From Amblyomma americanum (Eukaryota > Arthropoda > Arachnida > Ixodida > Ixodidae), in contig NC_135502.1 of assembly GCF_052857255.1 (NCBI RefSeq), forward strand, positions 154,862,599 through 154,926,598: DNA of 64,000 nucleotides, read 5' to 3'. The translations under genes were made by a program, and so were the position numbers. Of this stretch, positions 44,840-57,204 are shown piece after piece. The number at the start of each line of letters is the position of its first letter. Position 1 is the stretch's first letter. Under the pieces are notes generated by a model. That model was not told where the DNA came from, made no database searches, and saw nothing but the letters and a program-made list of their open reading frames with translations.

Positions 44840-45649
44840 ATTAAATGGTGTGTGTGTAGCGGCAGAATCAGTTATAACACTTTTGCTGGCGCCTGCTGTC
44901 CTTCTGAGCTCAAGGCCTGGTCGATAGGTTATCGTGGGGATCCTCTGCAACCCCGTACACTTCAATGCACCAATTTTTGGCGGTTCGGTCACAGTGGTAA
45001 GGCGTGTAAATCGGCGACCCGCTGCCGTGTTTGCGGAGAAGGGCATTAGGATGAGAGCTGCGCCTCTGATTAGCCCCAGTTTTGCCTCGACAAGTGCTTT
45101 AACTCAGCTGATGTTGTGAACTGTTCAAAGCGAGCTGACGAACAAAGCCTGCTAGATATATTTCAAGCGAAGCGATGATCGAGAGCAGATGCATATGCAC
45201 TTCTGGATCGGAAGAATAATACATATGCCAGCCTTGCGCGAAGCTTTGTTACAGATATAGAGTCAGGTTTGACTACTTCCATAATGTCTTCAGTGCAACA
45301 GTCCCTTTCTGTGGTGGTCGAGCGAATGCTGTGCAATTTCACCGAGGCTTTATCTCAACTTGCTGCAGGCCAATCTCTGCCTTCTCAATCATCTGTTTCG
45401 GCGGCGTCGCCTGCATTGCTCCCAAATTGTTTTGCTAGTAAGAGTCACTCCATGTCGCCTCCTGACACATCCCGAGTCCCGCCTGCTAACAGTGCTTCTG
45501 GCAATGTCTCTCACGTAGATATCTGTAACACAGATGTTGAAATGCTCAGTCCTTTCCAGAAGCGTCGAGCACCTTCCGCATTCTCGAAATCAGCTGTTCC
45601 ACAAATCAAAGCAAAGAAAGGACCGCCCCAAAGTAATCCTCTAGATTGA
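44840..45649 (+). pseudogene. Non-LTR ORF1 with two zinc knuckles
   Basis: LKAWSIGYRGDPLQPRTLQC leads into CTNFWRFGHSGKAC and CRVCGEGH (44965-45050), followed by a stop and a third Cys-rich part. The C-terminal half (45269-45649) is Ser/Pro/Ala-rich with SSVQQSLSVVVERMLCNF helical region and a basic end (QIKAKKGPP). It lies 45 bp upstream of an endonuclease start on the same strand, as expected for ORF1 then ORF2. Several frame changes. The N-terminal part may reach back to about 44500. Confidence 0.65.
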
Positions 45650-45693
45650 TGTGCTGAGAGAGGGTGTTGCTGCCTCTTTCATCAGTCAATAAT

Positions 45694-47480
45694 CATGGCG
45701 GGTCTAAAACTTCTGGAATGGAATTGTCTTTCCGTACTTTCTTCTCTCACGGATCTTGAATTACTTTTTCATAAACATAATCCAGATATTCGGATTTTGG
45801 AAGAAACGTGGCTCTCTCCATTTACATCATTTTCAATAAAAAAATTCTGTTTTCAGGGTAGATCGCATTAATGGAATGTTGGTGGGTTAATAACTAAGAT
45901 CTCTACAAAAATATGTCACCGGGATTTATTCTCGCAGAAAGTTATGCTCTCTGACTGAGTAGTTGGCGGTTGAAATCTCCCTTCCATAGTGCGCCAAAGT
46001 AACCAATGCTAACATCTGCTTTCCTCTATGTGTTCACAGGAAAGACTTTGGATACGTTACTCAGCGGCGCAAACAGCGCAGTTATCGCATGAGATTTTAA
46101 TTCGCACCACAGTGTCTAGGGTAGTCGCTCTCACTCCTGCGGCCAGCTTCTCTGGTCATAGATATCTGTGAATGTTGTGCGCTGCTGCAATTCGGGAGCA
46201 GTAACCTTTATGCGAGGAGTTTCTCGTTCAGTCATAGATTTAACATTAGCATCTCGTGGGGTTGGAGTATCTGCATGGTCAACAGCAGACTTAGGTACAT
46301 CCAGTGACCACTTTCCAATAAACATTGCTCTTATATCCTCTGCTATCAGAAAAGATGGTGCAACCATGAAATTTGTAAACCACATTACATATAAAAAATT
46401 GATATCTGCCTCACTTCCCTCCATAGTTAGCCGAGGTCAAGCAGAAAGAGCTCAGCGGGAAATTTTCTTACTGCAAGACGCTGCTGAAAGCTCTGTATTA
46501 TCTGTGTGCGCTACTGTCCCTGCCAGACAGCCGTATCCTTGGTGAACGGAGGAGTATGCGAAAGCTTATCGTCGTAGAAATGCAGCCTGGAAAAGCCTTT
46601 CCTATATTCAGAGCCCAGCTAATTGGATAAATTATAAGTTCTACTCTGCATCTTTAAAATAAACTATTAAAAGCAAGAGTGGAATATAATCAAAATTTAA
46701 ACACATATCTCCCAAATACTCAGAGCAAGAAGGCTCTATATAGATTCACGGCGCAGAATAACAACTCTGGCCTCCTACCGCATAAAGTCAATGGTATTGT
46801 CTCCGCAGGAAGCTAAGCAAAACCTTGAAAGTATCGCTTAGGGGCTGGCTTTATGTTTCCAAGTGTAGAAAACGGAACCTTTACACACTCACACCCCCAG
46901 CTCGGACTATCCTGAGGTCGACGTGACAGAGCTCCAGCCAATTGTTTTCTCGATGCAGTCTGCTGCCCCGGGATCTGATGGGGTTACTGTGGGCAAGTTA
47001 AAGATTTTAACGCAAGACTTTCTAACTCACCTTATGGATATAGAAAATGCGTTATTGGAAAACTCTTGGATTCCTGACAGTTGGTGAATTGCGAAAATAA
47101 TTTTACTTTTGAAAAATGCGGAGAATGGATTTCAATTAGACAATATTCGGTCGATTGCTTTAACTTCAAATGTAGTAAAGCTAATAGAAAGAGTAGTAGA
47201 CAGTCGCCTCACAGAGCATGTTGATCACGTTAACGACCTCAGCTCCGCACAGATTGGCTTTCGTCGAGGTCATTCCTTATGGTCCACGCATGTCGAACTC
47301 GAGAGCCAAATACGACTCTCAATGCGCAAGAGAGAAGTTGCGGCCTTGGTGAAACTTGATATTGCTTAGCCCTATGACAGCGTTTTGCACACGGTTCTTA
47401 TTAACTAACTTGTTCAGCTACATCCACCGCCCTACATCTATGCTTGGATTTGTGAACTTTTAAAATATAGATGTTTCATC
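45694..47480 (+). pseudogene. Non-LTR ORF2: endonuclease and N-terminal half of RT
   Basis: ATG at 45694 gives MAGLKLLEWNCLSVLSSLTD then ILEETWLSP, the start of an APE-type endonuclease. Its end is at 46168-46360 (RSVIDLTLASRGVGVSAW, LGTSSDHFPINIAL). RT follows from about 46920: FSMQSAAPGSDGVTVGKLKI, NSWIPDSW, LDNIRSIALTSNVVKLIERV (47137-47196), LSSAQIGFRRGHSLWSTHV, and VAALVKLDIA with a stop at 47367. RT ends before the YADD box near 47480, where a GCGTGA-rich repeat and a (TA)n tract begin. Jockey/I-type is likely. Many stops. Confidence 0.75.
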
Positions 47481-47739
47481 TGTGCACTCTTAATATTTTC
47501 ACGCTTAAGGCCTGCCACGCACCGGTTTTAAGCGTGAAACGCGCTCCTCGACGGCATGAACTTCGTTTTGAGTACCACGTGACTGAAAATAAGCGTTTTT
47601 TCCGTCCATACAAGCGTGATATGCGTTCACGAAACCCCCACTCGCTTTCTTCTACGCGTAATCCAAGATTCCATGCGTGAGGACCGGAAACCTCACGCTT
47701 GTAAAAACCCGTGGGGCCGATCTCCCTTGTCCTCAAGCA

Positions 47740-47848
<109 letters not shown>

Positions 47849-47849
47849 T

Positions 47850-49904
47850 GATACTTATCCCCAACGGAGACAGACGACGCGGCCGTTGCTCGGTTTTGAT
47901 TTGCTGCTGTAGCTTCCTTTAATTTATTCTTTCTATCATGCGGAGGCATTGAAAGGCGGCGCTCGCTTCAGTGATTTTGCCGGGAGAACGTGGTGTGGCC
48001 GCCAGAGCCATTGGAGCTACCGGCCATAACATTCTCTTTTGTGCGTCGTGCCCGCCTGCGTTTCAAACGTGTGCTGTGGCGTGCTCGTTTCTGAGGGTGA
48101 AGAGTGGCTGAAAAGCAACAATGTTATGACTACGTTGATAACGGTTGACCGGCTTGGTGTGCCGCGCAGTAGGTGCAAAAACGCCGAGTACGACTGCAAA
48201 GAGTTCACGTGAAACAATGGCGCCGCTCTCCGCGGACTGTGGGCGCTCATCGGCCATTTTTGAATATTTAGGTAAGCAAAGTATTTATAATGTCTTCAGT
48301 AAGTATATGTTTCAGAATATTTTCCGAGCAACCACATTTTCAGAGTAACGTGTAAGAAATCTTGTTTACCTCCCAACTTCGCCTTAGGGTCAGGTCACGT
48401 TCTTAGCTGCCACTTGACTCGGGTCGTGTGGTCGGCCGGGAGAGATGACAAGAAGAAAGGAGAGTTGCTCTCGCTGCCGTTGCTGTGAGTCGTCTCGTTC
48501 GCCATCCAGTTTCGCCGGCATCTTGCGCTCTTTAGCATTTGCTCTTTGGCACCAAAGTTTCGCGGCCGCGTTGCGGTTCGCGTCTGTGGCAATTTTCGGG
48601 AGTAGTACCAGCGGCGCCCATTGAGCCTCCTGGCTACTCGCGCGTGGGAGCAGAAAGCGCTTGCTCCCACCGTTCTCCGCAGAGAGCATCTAAAATGAGA
48701 CAAATATGGCATACGGCAATTCACAGTCGAAGCGAACATTGTGATGCGTTGAAACTTGTCATATTACATAGAATCGGCGCGTTAAGGCCACACTAAAAAC
48801 GTGCCTGTTTGTGCTGCACACCGCGGCTAGAGTTCGCTTGTTTTATGAGAGTGAGCGACGCATCGATCTAATAGTAGTGTATTGAACTCGCATGTGACTG
48901 TGGGCGGCACTATAACATAATTTTATATTTTGTGATACAACTCGGTTACCCTTACGAAATTCAGTCTGCTGGGTGAAGTCGCAGTTGTGTGTAATTAATA
49001 TTTGCATTGCTGGGAGGCAGCACATATAGGTTTGCGGTCTGGTACCTAGAGCCAGTGCTGCGCGGGCGGTGGTGTTAGCTGTCGCGGCGGCTAAGATGCA
49101 GCACAGTGGCGGTCATGCTGTGTTCTCGTAATGACAGCATACGAACGGGCAGAAAGGCTGTTCTTTTAGCAGCTGAAGAACCGCAGACGTTTTAAAGCCG
49201 TGAATTCGGACTTTCACATTTAACTGCAGATCCACAAAAATGCCGTGACAACAAAAAGGCCGTGCTTGGTTTGGTAAAGACTGCAGCGACTAATAGCTTA
49301 CCTCTGGAATGCCATTAGTGAAGTTCGCGACGAAAGCTTTATTGATACAACGAACCGCATTCACAACGACCTCTAGGTTGAGGGTTTTTTCTGATTTACG
49401 AATACTTTTCAGACCCTGTGCTGTGCGCATGTTCTTTCGATGTAAATACAGTTACTATACCTTTCAACATAGCGACTTTTATTACAATCATTTAAACAAT
49501 TTGCGACCCTTTTTTGTTTTTCTTGGATGTCGTGAACTCTCCTATAGTACGAAATTTATAATTATGAACCGATATGTTTATAAACTTCGCTTGTACCGTC
49601 ATCGGCAAGCCGCATGATAAGCTATAGTAAAAGCGGTCGACAAGAGCACAACGCGAACACCACGCCTCTGCAACATAGCAGAGGTCAAGAACTACTGGAA
49701 CGGCTCCTTGCAGTTGGTTTGATAGCGTGAGCTTGGAATCGATGGTAGTATATACCGTATTTCTGCTGAGCATTAAGTTTGCTGCTCGGCGTATTGTTGC
49801 ATTCCTATAAGGCATTGCTTCCTTAAACGATTCAACTCTACGCCTTAGAAACAAACGTAGAATCTGGCGTTTTTTTGTAGTGAGCAAATTAGTTGCAGGT
49901 TGAA
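47850..49904. other. No gene recognised
   Basis: Mixed-composition sequence. The part 48380-48700 is relatively GC- and CpG-rich and could be a regulatory or untranslated region, but there is no supporting ORF, splice pattern or core promoter that I can point to. Confidence 0.4.
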
Positions 49905-49995
49905 CAAATCAACAGCGTATCCACATACGAGGTGCTCACAAAACAACTCCCCGTTGTTTTGTGCGCTTCACGTATGTGAGTACATCGTTGATTTG
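49905..49995. repeat. 91-bp imperfect hairpin
   Basis: CAAATCAAC (49905) pairs with GTTGATTTG (ending 49995). The 43-nt arms match at about 34 positions around a TCCCC loop. Size and mismatch pattern resemble a miRNA precursor, but a small foldback element is equally possible. Confidence 0.6.
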
Positions 49996-51580
49996 TGATG
50001 CGTAGTGCCAACAAACCACACCTCGTTGTGCGTAACTGTAGAGGAATAAATAATGCGATCAAAGTCAGTTATAAACAAAAACCGATAAGGCGCAAGCTAA
50101 TATTGTACTCTATTGTTCAGACCGGTCTCTGCCACCTGCTGAAAAGTGCAACCAATAGGGTCCTGAGCCCACGGCGAGGGAGGATTACTGGGGAGCAACC
50201 ACCATGGCTGTTGATAGTAAGTTTCTATACGTCTGCATTTCGCCAGCTTTTTCAAAGGTATTTCGTCTTAACACAGCTAAGCGCTCTCTTCACAGATGAC
50301 GACTAACAGTCCTGTCAAGTGAAGCTCATTACACATAAGCTAATGCGCTCGGGACCAAGAAGAATTTCTGCAATTTGCAGCTCTGTGATGAGCCATGAAA
50401 CGAAGCAGCGGCGAAAGTGGATGTCGTACCCTGGCCTCAACACATACCTGCGGCCATGGCTCACATTAGATGACCCAGTCTCAACGGAGAGTAAATAGTT
50501 TATAACAACTGAAGTTTCATGCTCAATTCTAAACATGTTCACTCTGCCAACACTCGCATTTTAGGGCCGTGTATAACGAAGATTTAACGCCGCAGTGGTA
50601 TAGTGAGGCTGCGCTAGTTAAATAGTTTATATAAAATTGTAGTTATTTCATTAAGTGAGATTTTTTAATGATTCACTCTGTCAGGTACCACTTTATTTTG
50701 TTAATTTTATATTTGCCAGGTTCCACCCGCAGTCACCGTTGCCTGTGCATTTCGTGGGGCAACAGGGAGGAGCTGGTATGCTGCAGAGAGCCCGTGCATT
50801 TGTCAACTTGCAACGCGACACATCTCAGAGAAGATCTTAGTACTTTGTGCATATTACGTAAAGGGCATTACGTATACTGAGAATTTATTCAAGCAGTTGT
50901 AGGATGTGCCGGTAGAGCCGAAATTACACGCGCGCAAAGAAGTTACAGGATTTTGTTGTCGAAAATCCACTTTAAGAGAATTATAGCCAGGCCGGAATGA
51001 AAAGCAACCAGCGCCTTCCTGGCGACCTCCACATCGTGGTGACTCGGACGACAGCCCGAACGTACCCAGAACTGGAGGACCGAAGCTGTACCTTCGAATT
51101 TCTGCCTCGCCATAGACCTCCCGCAATATCAGTGGCGCCTGATCCCGCCCCGGGACCCGTCCCGAGTACAGTTGTGGCAACTCCGTCAGCACAGCCCCAT
51201 TGCATCGTTAGCGCAAGTGGAGGCCCAGCTCAACGTCAGCGGCGTGTCGTCCCTGCTTTGGCTGTTTCTCTTCGCCAAGCGGCCGCTGCCCGCCAACGTC
51301 TTTGACCTGCTCGACTTTCTGACGCCGGACGACCGTTTGTTCGATGGACTGAAGGCAGCTTTTTTCCGTTTTTTACGGCGCTCCACTGAGCCACCTCGCT
51401 CCCAGATATCCGCCACATAGTGGCGCACCGGGCTCGAGTACAGCTGTAAGCACCCGTCCGACAGCGTCTCCAACACTCCAGGCTTATCAGGCTGTCTCGG
51501 AACCCCCGTCACTTCTGGCTGCCCATCCTCTCCCGCCGCCTCTGCTCTCCAGGCACCCGCGACTCTTCCGGTACCGCCGG
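49996..51580. other. No gene recognised
   Basis: Unassigned. Becomes GC-rich after 51000. ORFs of 100 codons or fewer without known motifs. Confidence 0.4.
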
Positions 51581-51588
51581 CTTTCTCG

Positions 51589-51822
51589 GTGCCCCCGGCC
51601 CTCCCAGCAACCTCGGCTCTCCCGGTGGCCTCAGCCCACCCGGCTGCCCCAGCCCTGTCGGCGGCCTCGCCTCTACCAGAACCCCCTGCCCTGCCTGTGT
51701 CCTCGGCTCTCCCGGTGGCCTCGGCCCTACCAGCGGTCTCGACCCTTACGGCGCCACCGGCCGCCTCCCTGCCACTCCAGTCCAGCGTCTCCGACCCAGC
51801 AATCCATCTTCAAGACACATGA
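51589..51822 (+). repeat. Ala/Pro-rich degenerate minisatellite
   Basis: About 230 bp of a degenerate CTCCCGGTGGCCTCGGCC-like unit, which encodes repeated SALPVASA-type peptides in one frame. The frame ends at 51822. Low-complexity; not called as a gene. Confidence 0.6.
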
Positions 51823-51839
51823 AGTGGGCTCAACAGCAG

Positions 51840-53290
51840 CAAAGCACACCGCCCTTCGCTGACGTTGTTGCCATTGCCTCCTGGCGATAAGGAATGCTCA
51901 GCAGCAGCATGTGCGTCGCGTTTTTCGGCATTTCCATCTGCCTCACCACCCAAGCCAACAGCTGACTAGGACTCCGCATAGCTGTCGAAGCAGCAGCCAA
52001 CTGTTCCTAACACGCTCTCGGCAAAGCCACAGCCTGCCTGCGACACCCCTAGCCCCTACAAATATCTGCGACGCACTAATAGTCCCACCACGCAGGTTAA
52101 GAAGGCCAACCCGTTGTCAGCAGTACCATGAATGCCGAATGTCGCTCACTGTTCTTTGCGTGACAAGGACCCTGAACTAGTGCCAGCGCCTATCCTCAAG
52201 TGAAGCCTGGTTACTCATGTGGGCCCTTCTTGTGCCCCTCGATGTTTGCACCTTCAAAGCAGCCTGACACCCGTGGCTCGGCCGTCGCCAAGCAGAATTT
52301 CAACGGGAGCTCACCGGACACGACCTCTTGCCTCCAGCCAATACCATTTACACCCAAACTGCGGCTTCATCAGCCGCCGCTCTGCTCCCGGATGCTGTCA
52401 TGGCACCGGGGCCGCGTTCGATTGCCGCTACCTCACCAACGTTCTCCTTCGTGCACGGCTCGGCGTTAGTAACAAAGGCGTCACTCGTGCGCCCGCTCGT
52501 CTCTTTCAAGCTAATCTTTCTAAGGCTGGCTCTGATCATGTCCTAGCAGCCCCATGCTGTCTACCACAGCCAATCTCCTGCCTGAAATCTCGCTGCGCCC
52601 GCCGTAGCCGTTCTCTGGTTACCGGGCAGCTCGGCCCGGCATCACCAACGCTAATCTCGCGACCCTTAACACACCTCGCTCCCTCTGGCGCCACACCCCT
52701 CATGCGCCGGCCATCAACTGCTGCACCTTAACCACCAACACGTGGTCCACTTTGCAGGCTGACCCATCTTCTTCGCCGGCCCCTCTACGTACCTCGATGC
52801 CCACTGAAACCTCGGCAGCTGAGTCACAGCCAGAGTCGCCCGGACCCCGGATGGCTTGCACGACTCTCGACACATACCGACTGATCATCTGGGAGGGGTG
52901 GGGGGGTGGGGGGGGGGGGCTGTAGCGCCCCACGTAGCCGGCGCTGGCGAAGTGCTGAAGAGGCCGAAGTTTCCTCAGCGCACGCAGTGGAGAACGCTCG
53001 GGACCTTGGCCAGGGCCGAACGCTGCCGCCGCCTCTGCGCTGCTGACTCCTCTTCGGCAGCCCTCAATAACTGTGGCCGTGGTCGCCTCACGGAAGGCGA
53101 CCTCCACAAATGCAAAGGAATTTTATTGTCAATAAACGGAACAAAAATTTCAATATCGCGATACAAATTACAAAGCAACACAGTGTTTTCTTTCACTGTA
53201 ACTTTCAGTCAGCGCTTTCAGTTCAAATTTCACAGCCTCATAGAATCAGATCCCAACACCTTCGCAGGTACTTTGTTAAAATAGTAAGAT
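51840..53290. other. Unassigned GC-rich region with a G tract at 52891-52919
   Basis: Pro/Ser/Ala-rich frames without recognisable domains. The 29-bp G-rich tract is followed at 52921 by TGTAGCGCCCCACG. A purine tract directly before TGT could mark a polypurine tract and LTR start, but no second LTR copy is present. Confidence 0.35.
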
Positions 53291-53299
53291 ATATAGAAC

Positions 53300-56207
53300 T
53301 GTCGTCTCTGTTTGCCCTAGTGTAAACCCTTGGAACTTTATAAGGCGTTATGTGCCTAAGCGACTATGTTTTTTATATGGCTGTTTATACTTTTCTGGAA
53401 ACTAATTTCTAAGAGCTACGACTTGCACCTACAAATCATGCAGAGGAATAACGCCTGCTTTAATCGTTCTCGTTGGCAGTGCCTTAAAATAAATTGGTGG
53501 AGATTTAGCACAGCTATATATCATCAAGTTTCTTGACATCGCAAGCGGCAAAAGAAGCATACACTGAAACACCATATCTCAGGACAGACTCTCCTTAAGA
53601 TCTATATACAGCCTGACGACGTTTACAGGTGTAGTGCATTTTATATGACTAAGCTGCACAGAAACAGCACGCCGTTGTTTTAATAAATACACAATTTCGA
53701 AAAAGCAAGCCAAGAGGAAATCAAGATACAGGCCGAGATATTTAACACTGTTCGAATTGGGCAACGACGAAAATTCACCATTGGCACAGTAGCTACCGCG
53801 CAGCATATGCTTTTTTTATAGCAGTTTAAGTTTCGAAAGTGGTTCAGGCTATGAGGGACACTTTCGTGGAGGGCTCCGGAAATTTTGCCCAACTGGGGAT
53901 TTTTAACATTCAATGACATCGCGTAGTACATGGGCCGCTAGAATTAAGCCACCATCAAAATTCGACGGTCGCAGCCGTGGACGAACCCGCGTCTTTTAGG
54001 TCAGCAGCCGAGCGCGTTAACCATTCAGCCACCGTGGCGGCGCCACCATGCAGAAGAACCAACTCGTGAAGATCTACATTCCTGTGCACATTTCTGAAAC
54101 GTATAAAGGCACTTTTCCTTTTGTTTATGTACATTCGATTTCCAGAAAACGCGTCTATTTTTTGACATCGTGCTGATGTAGTTTCAGAGTCAGTGGGCTT
54201 GATTCGTAGTTTATTACTAAAGCTCTGTCATCAGCACACTGATATAGTTGTGCATCAAATTTTTAGGCTCACCGTATCATTTATATTAATATTCAACAAA
54301 AAGAGTCACAAACAAAACCTTGTGGAAGGCCATGGTGAATGTCAGAACAATTATAAATTATGCTTAATTTTCTCTACTTGTTTACGGTGCGAAAGGTAGC
54401 TTGCAAAATCTTTTGGTTATGGACCACGGAGTCCAGTACTTTACAGCCTTTGAAACAAAACAGAATGCTCAAACGTATCGAACACTTTTAATGAATGGAA
54501 AAACAACCAAAAACACGTTGATTCTCATCCAAATTACCATTGATAAAATCACTGGAATCTTCAATGAGCTCAACCTTACAAATATTACGACGTAAACCGT
54601 GGTGTACTACTCCGACATGAGTACTCACAAAAACATGTCATATTTGTGGACAATTTTTCCATCAGAATGCCAATGACTGGCACTATGGCAAATGGTCTGT
54701 AGTTTGTTTGATCTGTCTTTTTTCCCGACTTGCAGATTGGTCTTAGTACTGACACCTTCAGACCTGGCGGTGTTTTTTCTATCACAAAACAACCATTAAG
54801 CATATGTAAATATACTTTAAGTTCGCAGTAAATGTTTCGCCAATCACGCCGTGTAATCCCATCGCATCCTGTTAGTTTTCTGTCTGGCAGCGTCCTGATA
54901 AGCTTCTACAAATATCCGTCATCAAAGATGGAAAAGCAGCGGAATTGTTTTTTTTTGCCTTAATATTGGGTGGTAGGAAAGTGAGTTTGTTTTTTAAGTT
55001 CCCTAATAGATAATATAAACGCTTCATTAGGAGGGTACAGATTCCACAATGGTAGAAGGAACCTCTTTCCGAAAAGTACAATGCAACGTCTCATCCAAAC
55101 TAGTTTTGTTCTTTCGGCCTAATAACTCAGCACAAATATATTGCTTCTTTGCTAACCGCAGCACTGCAGTAAGTTTATTGCGATGTGCCATATATTCCTC
55201 TCTCAAGGCATGATAATCGATGTCTTGTTTATAGTCATACCAAAGTTTGTCTTTTTCAGGAGTTCGTTTAAGTATATCATTCGTTGTCCATTTCTTCTCT
55301 TGATTTTTTAACTTGATTTTAACCTCCTTAGTGGAACTGGAATACAGCTCATCAAACTTTGCTACTAATAAGTCATAAACATCAATATGTGTGAGTTAGC
55401 AGAGACCTTCAATTGAAAGTTTGGACGGGGCTCTACAAACACTCCTTATCAATAATTTTTATTGTTCTATTAGCCTGACCCGACGTTTTCCTTCGTTTCT
55501 TGAGAACACAGCATTATGAAATAATGATCCGCCACCTTTCTTCGTATTACTGCTGCGTTAGCGCTGTTATTCAGTATTCTTACTGCTATATGGTAGATGC
55601 ACGACTGGGTAAGTCTCGTGCCCATGACCTCTTTCCTGGTGAAACTATAAATCATATATTCTCTTAAGTATGCAATAAGTAAATCTAGAAAGAACTCAAC
55701 GCCGGGTTTCCTTACTTCAGAAACGTCAATATTAACGTCTCCAGCTATTATTACATTAATTTGATTCGGGTGTGTTAATGCAATGTCAGAAAAAAATTGT
55801 ATCGAGCTGGGAGGGTGATAAATTGCTAGCACAACAAATGTCTCGTCTTTGTAACTGAGCGAAAGAGCTACTACTTCTGCCGCAGTAAAACCACACGCTA
55901 CTCTTTCGATGTTGCAACATTTTTTTACAAATCCTAATACACCACCTCTCCGACCAGAGTTCCGAAAATAAGAGAAATATCGAAAGCCTGATATAATGAA
56001 TGTACCGGACTCATTCTGTTTAACAATATTTTTTGTCGGAAATACAATATGAAGGTACCCAAACAAATCAGACAAGTATATATTTAGTAAATCCAAGTGC
56101 TTCTTGATGCTTCTTATCTTGATCACGACAAGATCTAGGGCAGAATTGAGAGTTAAACAAACTTTTTCTATGTGTATTCCTGTAGCCAAATGAACCGAAG
56201 TTCTCAC
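53300..56207 (-). pseudogene. CR1/L2-like ORF2: endonuclease and reverse transcriptase
   Basis: The endonuclease (55470-56207) is largely open: IRSIKKHLDLLNIYLSDLFG, SGFRYFSYFRNSGRRGGVLG, VVLAIYHPPSS, VNVIIAGDVNID and a C-terminal block with ADHYF. RT: GCFVIEKTPPGLKVSVLRPI and SGKKTDQTNYRPFAIVPVIG (54585-54803), then HHGLPQGF and a YQCADD box at about 54227-54245 in place of YADD. After the SINE, NSVKYLGLYLDFLL (about 53740) and an SVQLSHIKC helix form the thumb, and LRYGVS-like sequence extends to about 53300. Frame changes at each junction. Confidence 0.78.
53811..54041 (-). mobile_element. tRNA-headed SINE, subtype with a different 3' tail
   Basis: On minus: GCCACGGTGGCTGAATGGTT (A box-like) and GCGGGTTCGTCC (B box-like, degraded), then the core shared with the SINEs at 57.2 and 61.8 kb (GTTAAAAATCCCC, TCCGGAGCCCTCCAC). 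After CCCTCCAC the tail differs completely from those copies and ends in AAAAAAA. CTGCATGGTG before the head and CTGCGCGGTA after the tail agree in 7 of 10 positions and may be a decayed target duplication. Inserted in the RT of the surrounding element. Confidence 0.8.
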
Positions 56208-56289
56208 TCACGGATACTCAAGCTTGTCAATGTCACATTCATTCTGAACTCTTATAGCTCTGGTGCTATAAGAATTCCGCGCAAAGATT

Positions 56290-56880
56290 CTTCCATTTTA
56301 ATCGTTACAAACTTGTATTCTTTGCTTCCTGTTTTGTTTGCCACAGCAACTTCTTTGAGGAGGCAGACTCTCATTAATGTACACGTCTTCTTCCTTCAGT
56401 GCGTAGCGTTTTTTTATCCACAGTTCCCGAACAGTATGTGAATTGAATTTCACTGGCACCGTTGGTTTATTTTCCTTTTGGGCAGGTACTCTGTGCGCAA
56501 CCTCTACCTATTGAACCGTAGTCATTGGAATCTGTACCGTACCTACCAGTGACCTCAGTATAACATCGAGGTCCTCATTTTGCTCTAGTGTGAGACCACG
56601 GATTTCTATGTTATTGCGCCTTGAGCAGGCTTCCGTGTTTTCAAGGCTTTGCTAAGATAACTCAACGTGTCAGCCTACCTTGCAAGGGAATATGCCCTCT
56701 CCTCTTATCTCTCATTTAAGGCAGAAACCTCAGCTGAATGCGAAGCAACAGACACCTCCTTTACTTCATATTTAAAGGTGAGAAGTTATATTGACGTCTC
56801 AATGCCTGCTATTTCTTGCCCTTGCTTTTCATTGTGTTCAAGCACTGAATCCCCCTTCAATCTCTGAAACACTTTAGCTA
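56290..56880 (-). pseudogene. Non-LTR ORF1 with RRM-like domain
   Basis: Minus frame: coiled-coil part (NEKLSKVNSRTHKLNIAKVF near 56850 and SVASHSAEVSALNE), then NTEACSRRNNIEIRGLTLEQ at about 56580-56640 and EDLDVILRSLVGTVQIPMTT. After an in-frame stop comes VEVAHRVPAQKENKPTVPVK and LWIKKRYALKEEDVYINESL. The E-x-RRNN-x-x-x-GL signature and the AHR...VKF block are the RRM-like region of ORF1 proteins that bind element RNA. It precedes the endonuclease of the same element. At least two stops. Confidence 0.75.
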
Positions 56881-57204
56881 TGTTTAGCTTGTGAGTTCTG
56901 GAATTGACTTTGGAAAGTTTCTCATTTAGTGAACAGTTAGCTTTCATGAACTTATTCGTAGTAGGTTGCTTTCCATCACCTCATTGTCTGTATGAGAATT
57001 TTCTGTATCCCACTAATGCGCACACCTCGACAAGTCTGGCACGCACAGATTTATTTGTTCAGCGCTATCAAGGATTTATTTGCAGTCCCAGAGCATTTGA
57101 TAGAGCGATAGGAACCTTAAAATCACTGCAATTCAAACCCATGTCATCACGCACTAGATTTGAACACACGCCACAAAAAAATGAAAATTGCTTTCAGGAA
57201 AGGA

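Larger units (their letters stand above)
53300..56900 (-). mobile_element. CR1/L2-like non-LTR element, interrupted by a SINE
   Basis: Minus strand: ORF1 (56290-56880), endonuclease (55470-56207), RT N-part (54585-55100), RT palm (54190-54600), SINE insertion (53811-54041), RT thumb (53300-53806). Order and spacing are those of a nearly complete element with all ORFs broken. Clade assignment (CR1/L2 versus RTE/Jockey) rests on endonuclease and ORF1 style. Confidence 0.78.

Noticed and set aside
48380..48740. Host promoter or first exon
   Set aside because: CpG-rich and non-repetitive by eye, but no ORF, splice sites or core promoter elements could be supported.
52219..52731. 170-codon Ser/Pro/Ala-rich ORF
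   Set aside because: Low-complexity GC-rich composition in several overlapping frames, no domain, and no sign of which frame would be real.
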